10,395 nucleotides of DNA. It comes from CAYMRB01 sp964392615 (lineage in GTDB: Bacteria > Planctomycetota > UBA8108). Position 1 is the first letter of the stretch. Every line of letters starts with the position of its first letter. Below are positions 5,706 through 10,395 of the stretch, one piece after another. A program made the position numbers and the translations under genes. The stretch covers positions 1 through 10,395 of the forward strand of contig CAYMRB010000362.1 in assembly GCA_964392615.1 (NCBI GenBank), written 5' to 3'. The notes below the pieces were generated by a model that saw only the letters and a list, made by a program, of their open reading frames with translations, had not been told where the DNA came from and ran no database searches.

Positions 5706-7667
5706 TCAACGGAACCACGTCGTCATCGCCAGCACGCCGAGCGCGCCGACGAGGAACCACACGGCGTACGTCGGAATGCGGCCACTCTGCAGGCGTCGGA
5801 AGAGGTTGCTGAAAGCTCGCACGTAGAAACCCGATCCGTGCACGCAGAGGAAGTCGATGACGATGCGATCGACGAGATAGAACAGCGCCTCCGCGAGAAT
5901 CGCGACGGGCCGGATGATGACCGCGTGGTACAGCTCGTCGACCCAGAGCTTCTCGCGCGACGCGTTCCAGACGAGCCGGCCGAGCGGGTTCGTCGTGAAG
6001 GCCTTCACCAGCTTCGGCAGCATCCGGAAGACGAGGACCGACGCGACGATACCGCCGATCGCCAGGGCGCCGCCGGTGATGAGCCCGGCGAGCTTGCCGT
6101 GATCGTCCGCCACGTGCTCCGGGTTCGGGTCGAGCCAGTGGGGGATCGCGAAGTACCCGCCGGCGATCGACAGCGCGGCGAGAATGAAGAGCGGCAGCCG
6201 CATGACGAGCGGCGACTCGCGGACGTCGTCGTACTTGACGGCATGGTGTCCGTGATCGTCGCCGGCGCCGTGCGCCTCGGCCTCCTCGCCGCGGTACTTT
6301 CCGAAGAAGACCATGACGATCTGCCGGAACGTGTAGAACGCGGTGAAGAACGCGGTGACGAGCCCGACGACCCATAGCACGGTCCAGCCGGTCGCCGCGC
6401 CGGCCTCGCCGGCCTTGATGTGCACCTCGTGCAGGATCTCGTCCTTCGACCAGAAACCGGCCAGCAGCGGGAAGCCCGACAGCGCGAGCGCTCCGACGAG
6501 GAAGACGAAGAACGTCTGCGGGATCTTCTTGAGGAGCCCGCCCATCTTCCGCATGTCCTGCTCGTGGTGCAGCGAGTAGATGACTGCGCCGGCCCCGAGG
6601 AAGAGCAGGGCCTTGAAGAACGCGTGCGTGACGACGTGGAAGATCGCGATCGAGTACGCACCGACGCCGGCGGCGAGGAACATGTAGCCGAGCTGGCTGA
6701 CGGTCGAGTAGGCGAGCACCTTCTTGATGTCGTTCTGCGAGAACGCGTAGAAGGCGGCGACGATCGCGGTGCAGGCGCCGATGGTGGCGACGATCGCCAT
6801 GACCTCCGGAGCGGCGCTGAAGAGCGGGCCGAGGCGCGCCAGCAGATAGACGCCGGACGTCACCATCGTCGCGGCGTGGATCAGCGCCGACACCGGCGTC
6901 GGGCCGGCCATCGCGTCGGGCAGCCACACGTAGAGCGGGATCTGCGCCGACTTGCCGGTCGCGCCGACGAACAGGCACAGCGCGATCCAGAAGGCCGCCG
7001 CCGCACCCTTCTCGGACGCGCCGCCTTCTGGCGATTTGGCCCAGTTGTTGATGTCGAGGAAATCGAAGTCGCCGACGGTGACCCAGATGCCGAAGATGCC
7101 CAGCAGGAACGCGAGGTCGCCGACGCGGTTGACGACGAACGCCTTGATGCCCGCCTTGCAGTTGTCGGTGTCCTTGTACCAGAAGCCGATCAGCAGGTAC
7201 GAGCACAGGCCCACGCCCTCCCAGCCGAGGAACATCAGCACGATGTTGTCGGCCGTGACGAGGACGAGCATCGCCGCCATGAAGAGGTTCAGGTACGCGA
7301 AGAACCTCCCGTAGCCGTCGTCGCCCTTCATGTAGCCGATCGAGTACACGTGGATCAGCGAGCCGACGCCGGTCACGAACAAGGTCATCAAGACAGACAG
7401 GCGGTCGAGCGACAGCGCAAACGGCACCTCGACCGAGCCGGCGGACATCCAGGTCCACAGCGTCTGGGTGAGGCGCGCGTCTTTCGCCTCGATGCCTTGC
7501 ATGCCGCTGATCTCGAAGAACGCCGCGACCGCGATGCCGAACGCCGCGATCGGTCCGACGCACGCGATGACGCCCACAGCGCCAACGGGCAGCCGTCGTC
7601 GGAGGACGCCGTTGACCAGGAAGCCTGCGAACGGCAGGAGCGGAATCAGGACGAGCCAGTTCTCCAT
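5706..7667 (-). CDS. nuoL: NADH-quinone oxidoreductase subunit L
   Basis: This is the distal antiporter-like subunit of complex I, ending in the long lateral helix that runs along the membrane arm. It has 653 residues (E. coli 613). Proton-path residues are present: E150 in FLGWEGVGLCSYLLIGFWY, D184 in NRVGDLAFLLG, K239 in GATGKSAQIPLYVWLPDAM and K409 in GFWSKDEIL, equivalent to E. coli E144, D178, K229 and K399. The family block GPTPVSALIHAATMV (255-269) is intact. Residues 461-475 form a His- and acid-rich loop between late helices. The end (REKLWVDELYHAVIIRPVAI onward) matches the lateral helix and final anchor. The ATG at 7667 has AAGGGA at 7678-7683, 10 nt upstream and inside the last codons of nuoK. 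The gap to nuoK is only 7 nt, consistent with coupled translation. Confidence 0.98.
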   Translation of the reverse strand: MENWLVLIPLLPFAGFLVNGVLRRRLPVGAVGVIACVGPIAAFGIAVAAFFEISGMQGIEAKDARLTQTLWTWMSAGSVEVPFALSLDRLSVLMTLFVTGVGSLIHVYSIGYMKGDDGYGRFFAYLNLFMAAMLVLVTADNIVLMFLGWEGVGLCSYLLIGFWYKDTDNCKAGIKAFVVNRVGDLAFLLGIFGIWVTVGDFDFLDINNWAKSPEGGASEKGAAAAFWIALCLFVGATGKSAQIPLYVWLPDAMAGPTPVSALIHAATMVTSGVYLLARLGPLFSAAPEVMAIVATIGACTAIVAAFYAFSQNDIKKVLAYSTVSQLGYMFLAAGVGAYSIAIFHVVTHAFFKALLFLGAGAVIYSLHHEQDMRKMGGLLKKIPQTFFVFLVGALALSGFPLLAGFWSKDEILHEVHIKAGEAGAATGWTVLWVVGLVTAFFTAFYTFRQIVMVFFGKYRGEEAEAHGAGDDHGHHAVKYDDVRESPLVMRLPLFILAALSIAGGYFAIPHWLDPNPEHVADDHGKLAGLITGGALAIGGIVASVLVFRMLPKLVKAFTTNPLGRLVWNASREKLWVDELYHAVIIRPVAILAEALFYLVDRIVIDFLCVHGSGFYVRAFSNLFRRLQSGRIPTYAVWFLVGALGVLAMTTWFR

Positions 7668-7674
7668 CGTCGGC

Positions 7675-8007
7675 TTATCCCTTCAGCAGATGAATCGCGC
7701 CGGTGTTCGCACTGCGCCAGCGACGGTAGACCGCGAGCAAGATCGACAGGCCGACACCGGCCTCCGCGGCAGCGACCGCGAGGACGATGACGACGAACGC
7801 GTGGGTCGTGCCGGCGGACACGTCGCCCGCGCCCGGCGCGCCGATGAACGCGCGGCCGAACGCGATGAGCGTCACGTTGACCGCGTTGAGCATCAGCTCG
7901 AGCGACATCAGCAGCACGATGATGTTCTGGCGGCTCAAGACTCCGTAGACGCCGATGCAGAAGATCGCCGTCGCGAAGTAGAGGCAGACGTCCAGGGGTA
8001 GAGTCAT
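7675..8007 (-). CDS. nuoK: NADH-quinone oxidoreductase subunit K
   Basis: This is a small three-helix subunit in the proximal membrane arm; its two buried glutamates are part of the proton path and the link to quinone chemistry. Here they are E37 (MSLELMLNAVN) and E82 (AVAAAEAGVGLSILL), equivalent to E. coli E36 and E72. The product has 110 residues against about 100 in E. coli. The extra residues sit in the loop between helices 2 and 3 (about residues 52-68, Gly/Ala-rich). The ATG at 8007 has AAAGG at 8018-8022, overlapping the last base of the nuoJ stop, with 10-nt spacing. The gap to nuoJ is 14 nt. The stop is TAA. No defect is seen. Confidence 0.97.
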   Translation of the reverse strand: MTLPLDVCLYFATAIFCIGVYGVLSRQNIIVLLMSLELMLNAVNVTLIAFGRAFIGAPGAGDVSAGTTHAFVVIVLAVAAAEAGVGLSILLAVYRRWRSANTGAIHLLKG

Positions 8008-8021
8008 CGCTCAGAGGCCTT

Positions 8022-8597
8022 TCACGCGCTCGTCGGCTCGACAGGCTCGGCCGGCGTCTCCGCCGCAGCGGATTCGCCCGCACGGCGCGCCTTCGTCAGG
8101 TAGATCGCGCCGATGATCGCGACGAAGATCAGGATCGACGTGAGCTCGAACGCGAGGATGTGCTCGCTGAAGAGCACCTCGCCGACGGGCTTCACCTCGC
8201 CGGCGGTCGCGTTCGCGCCTTCGACCGGCGCCGTCAGGTCTTCGACCGCACCGATCGTCGTCGAGCCTCGAATGGCGCCGACGAGCAGCACGAATAGCCC
8301 TGCCGAGCCGAGCCCGGCGACGACCTTGCGCCGTCGGCTCACCGACTCCTCGAGCTCTTCCGGCGTCAGGTTCAAGAGCATCAGCACGAACAGGAAGAGC
8401 ACCATGATCGCGCCGCCGTAGACGAGGACCTGGATCGCGGCGAGGAACGGCGCGCGCAGCACGAGGAACTGCACGGCGACCATCGTGAACACGAATACGA
8501 GCCAGATCGCGCTATAGACCGGGTTGCGGCGCGTGACCACGATCAGGCTGGCGACGACTGCGAGAATTGCCGCTATATAGAAGACGACTGCGTCCAT
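8022..8597 (-). CDS. nuoJ: NADH-quinone oxidoreductase subunit J
   Basis: This is a five-helix membrane subunit of complex I. Its third helix carries the pi-bulge that changes shape during the coupling of quinone reduction to proton pumping. It has 191 residues. The bulge segment is AAIQVLVYGGAIMVLFLFVL (53-72) with Y60, the counterpart of E. coli Y59. Helix 5 reads FELTSILIFVAIIGAIYLTK (150-169). The loop 110-143 between helices 4 and 5 is polar, and the last 20 residues form an Ala/Glu/Pro-rich tail, both variable in the family. The ATG at 8597 begins a typical first helix (MDAVVFYIAAILAVVASLIV), 10 nt after the nuoI stop. The ribosome binding site is weak, so translation may be coupled to nuoI. 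Confidence 0.96.
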   Translation of the reverse strand: MDAVVFYIAAILAVVASLIVVTRRNPVYSAIWLVFVFTMVAVQFLVLRAPFLAAIQVLVYGGAIMVLFLFVLMLLNLTPEELEESVSRRRKVVAGLGSAGLFVLLVGAIRGSTTIGAVEDLTAPVEGANATAGEVKPVGEVLFSEHILAFELTSILIFVAIIGAIYLTKARRAGESAAAETPAEPVEPTSA

Positions 8598-8607
8598 GGC
8601 AGAGCAC

Positions 8608-9096
8608 TCAGTTCGAGAGCAGCTTCTCCTTGTCGTAAATCATGCTCGCCCGCGACGTCGACACCGTGTAGAGCTTCTCGGTCAGCTCGATAGCGTCACA
8701 GGGGCACGCCTCTTCGCACATGCCGCAGTAGATGCACCGCAGCATGTCGATCTCGAAGCTCTTCGGGTGCTTGTCGCGGTCGTCCCACGGCGCCTCCTCG
8801 GCGACGATCGTGATGCACATCGCCGGGCATGCGGTCTGGCACATCAGACACGCGACGCACTTCTCCCGCCCGAGCTCGTCCTTCTTCAGCCGATGCTCGC
8901 CGCGGAATCCCTTGGCGATCGGCTTCTTGACCTCGGGGTATTGGACGGTGAACGTCTTGTGCCCCCGCACCTTGATCAGGTGCAGGAACGTGTTGAAGAG
9001 GCCCATGATGACCGCGGGGAGGTAGATCAAGAACCCCCAGCTGCGGCCGGCAGCCTTGTCCGTCGAGCCCTTCGGTTTCTCGGTCGCGATCGTCAC
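8608..9096 (-). CDS. nuoI: NADH-quinone oxidoreductase subunit I, 2x[4Fe-4S] ferredoxin-like
   Basis: This peripheral-arm subunit carries clusters N6a and N6b, passing electrons from NuoG towards the terminal cluster in NuoB. It has 162 residues, a little shorter than E. coli (180). Two ferredoxin motifs are complete: CVACLMCQTACP (C80, C83, C86, C90) and CIYCGMCEEACP (C121, C124, C127, C131). The N-terminal amphipathic helix region that contacts the membrane is at about 20-42. The start is a GTG at 9096 whose GTGA overlaps the nuoH stop, with GGGGG at 9103-9107, 6 nt upstream. The frame stays open far upstream, but that part lies inside nuoH and reads as an Arg-rich shadow. There is no ATG near the family N-terminus, so GTG is the best choice. 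The 4-nt overlap implies translational coupling to nuoH. Confidence 0.96.
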   Translation of the reverse strand: MTIATEKPKGSTDKAAGRSWGFLIYLPAVIMGLFNTFLHLIKVRGHKTFTVQYPEVKKPIAKGFRGEHRLKKDELGREKCVACLMCQTACPAMCITIVAEEAPWDDRDKHPKSFEIDMLRCIYCGMCEEACPCDAIELTEKLYTVSTSRASMIYDKEKLLSN

Positions 9097-10127
9097 TGTG
9101 AACCCCCGCTCTGCTGCACGTGGTCCCAGATCGACACCACCACACCGGTGACGACGATGTTCGCGATCGCCAGCGGAATGAGAGCCTTCCAGCCGAGGCT
9201 CATGAGCTGATCGTAGCGGAAGCGCGGCAGCGTCCAGCGCACCTGGATGTAGAGGAGCAGCACCGCGCAGAGCTTGATCGAGAACGCCAGCACCGACACC
9301 GCCGTCCCGAGCCAGCCGTCCGGAAGCTCGAAGAAGCCCGGATCCCAGCCGCCGAGGAACAGCGTGACGAGCAGCGCGGCCATCACGACCATCGCGAGGT
9401 ACTCCCCGAGGAAGTACAGCGCGAACTTCATGCTCGAGTACTCGGTGTGGAAGCCGCCGACGAGCTCGGCATCGCACTCGGGAAGGTCGAACGGCAGCCG
9501 GTTGTTTTCCGCCAGCGCCGCGACGAGGAAGATCAAGAACGCCAGCGGCTGATACCACACGTTCCAGGACAGGATGCCCTGCTGCGACGCGACGATCTTT
9601 CCGAGGTGGACGTCCCGTGACACCATGAGCACCGACACGATGGCGAGCCCCATCGCGATCTCGTACGAGATGATCTGCGCGCTCGAGCGAATGCCGCCGA
9701 GCAGCGAGAACTTGTTGTTCGACGCCCAGCCGCCGAAGCTGATGCCGTAGACGCCGAGCGATCCGACGGCCAGCACGAAGAGGACGCCGACCGAGAGATC
9801 GGCGATCTGCAGGCTGCCGGCGTCGGGCGTCGGCGCTCGTCCGACGGGCATGCACGCGAACGCGAGCGCGACCGGCGCGAACGCGAGGAACGGGCCGAGC
9901 GTGTAGAGCACGCGGTCGGCGCGCTCGGGGACGATCTCCTCCTTGAACAGGAGCTTGATCACGTCCGCGAGCGGCTGCATGACGCCCTGCGGTCCGACGC
10001 GGTTCGGCCCGACGCGGTTCTGGATGAACGCGGCGACCCGACGCTCGGCGAGGACGAGGATCGGGACGAGGCTCATCGCCGCGCCGAAGATCGCGGCCAC
10101 TCGGATGGCGTCGTACAGGAATTCCAT
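9093..10127 (-). CDS. nuoH: NADH-quinone oxidoreductase subunit H
   Basis: This membrane subunit joins the two arms of complex I and forms much of the quinone-binding chamber. It has 344 residues with about 8 expected helices. Hallmark segments are AERRVAAFIQNRVGPNRVG (27-45), GWASNNKFSLLGGIRSSAQI (133-152, then SYE), AENNRLPFDLPECDAELVGG (206-225, then FHTEYS) and RWTLPRFRYDQLMSLGWK (297-314). The acidic loop residues around 206-229 are conserved. Position 218 is Cys where many homologues have Ala, a minor difference. The ATG at 10127 lies 2 nt after the nuoG stop. An upstream ATG in the same frame (10241) would add 38 Arg-rich residues read from inside nuoG and is rejected. It overlaps nuoI by 4 nt. 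Confidence 0.98.
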   Translation of the reverse strand: MEFLYDAIRVAAIFGAAMSLVPILVLAERRVAAFIQNRVGPNRVGPQGVMQPLADVIKLLFKEEIVPERADRVLYTLGPFLAFAPVALAFACMPVGRAPTPDAGSLQIADLSVGVLFVLAVGSLGVYGISFGGWASNNKFSLLGGIRSSAQIISYEIAMGLAIVSVLMVSRDVHLGKIVASQQGILSWNVWYQPLAFLIFLVAALAENNRLPFDLPECDAELVGGFHTEYSSMKFALYFLGEYLAMVVMAALLVTLFLGGWDPGFFELPDGWLGTAVSVLAFSIKLCAVLLLYIQVRWTLPRFRYDQLMSLGWKALIPLAIANIVVTGVVVSIWDHVQQSGGSQ

Positions 10128-10129
10128 CG

Positions 10130-10395
10130 TCAGGTTCTCACTCCGTCGATCGTGGCGCCGAGGCCGGCGATGTCGCGGTGCGACCTTCCGGCGAGGGCGG
10201 GAACCGCCGCGGCGATCTCCTGGAAGAGGCCGCCCGCGCACACCTTGCGGTCGCGTTTCTCCAGGTGCAGCGTCGCGTCCTGGAATACCTCGTGCTCGGC
10301 CGCGATGCCGCGCGGGGCCTGCGTCGCCTGAAGCATGAGCTGGACGCGGCCGTCTTCGTTGACGAGCGTTCCCTTGCGCTCGGAGAACGCCGTCG
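10130..10395 (-). CDS. nuoG: NADH-quinone oxidoreductase subunit G, C-terminal 87 residues (partial)
   Basis: This is the 3' end of a longer gene running off the right edge. NuoG is the large Fe-S subunit of the peripheral arm, with a molybdopterin-oxidoreductase-like C-terminal part. The visible protein starts TAFSERKGTLVNEDGRVQLM, matching the late NuoG/Nqo3 motif in which the 'tfTEKeGTfvN-EGRvQ' strand precedes the C-terminal domain. It continues LQATQAPRGIAAEHEVFQDA and ends ATIDGVRT at a TGA (10130-10132). Position immediately before nuoH in a nuo operon supports the call. The motif is shared by other molybdopterin-type oxidoreductases, so the identification relies partly on context. Nothing can be said about the N-terminal iron-sulfur domains, which lie outside. 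Confidence 0.9.
   Translation of the reverse strand, partial: TAFSERKGTLVNEDGRVQLMLQATQAPRGIAAEHEVFQDATLHLEKRDRKVCAGGLFQEIAAAVPALAGRSHRDIAGLGATIDGVRT

Noticed and set aside
4195..5826. A 543-codon plus-strand reading frame over nuoM and the end of nuoL
   Set aside because: It is antisense to clearly conserved genes and its product is almost wholly Arg, Asp, Glu, His and Gln, typical of reverse-frame shadows in GC-rich coding DNA. The same applies to plus-strand frames at 3128-4372, 6420-7790 and 1795-2835.
6228..6287. His- and acid-rich stretch in NuoL (about residues 461-480) as a metal-binding insertion
   Set aside because: His-rich loops at this point between late helices are common in bacterial NuoL proteins, so it is not a special feature.
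5683..7563. A 626-codon minus-strand frame overlapping nuoL
   Set aside because: It is an Arg-rich shadow in another frame of nuoL; the true frame has all family motifs.
8608..9855. nuoI read as a 415-residue protein
   Set aside because: The first 253 residues lie inside nuoH in another frame and have no ferredoxin or membrane pattern; the GTG at 9096 fits the family length.

Overview
The window is GC-rich and looks like a Planctomycetota chromosome. The best clue is the secreted protein at 1543-2373. It ends in paired dockerin-like calcium loops (SDAVTILRYLFGGD and SDAVSLLLYLFLGGDPPPPP, then a PTADELDC tail), a C-terminal style I associate with environmental planctomycetes. The phylum call is inferred from memory of such proteins, not from a search.

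Layout. Positions 2573-10395, all on the minus strand, hold the distal part of a respiratory complex I operon in the usual order: nuoG (last 87 codons only), nuoH, nuoI, nuoJ, nuoK, nuoL, nuoM, nuoN. Gaps run from a 4-nt overlap (nuoH/nuoI) to 38 nt (nuoL/nuoM), so this is almost certainly one transcript. The proton-channel acidic and lysine residues in NuoK, L, M and N and both 4Fe-4S motifs of NuoI are present, so the encoded arm looks functional. Together these genes make the membrane arm (H, J, K, L, M, N), the connecting ferredoxin-like subunit (I) and the end of the large peripheral-arm subunit (G) of an NADH:quinone oxidoreductase. A strong hairpin lies in the gap after nuoN (2494-2531).

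Next on the same strand is a gene for a secreted protein with a signal peptide, a probable cohesin-like beta domain and a dockerin-like tail (1543-2373). Positions 1203-1542 carry no gene. They include most of a 188-nt element bounded by two inverted 37-nt arrays with a 10-nt period (1171-1207 and 1322-1358).

Positions 1-1202 are a decayed segment. A VapC-type PIN toxin remnant (minus strand) lacks its N-terminus and carries an AT duplication that shifts the frame. It abuts, head to head, a TPR protein remnant (plus strand) that also lacks its N-terminus and has an in-frame TAG. The TPR reading frame ends inside the first repeat array. This left part is the accessory, rearranged section. The rest is core metabolism, and I see no complete novel defence or mobile system.
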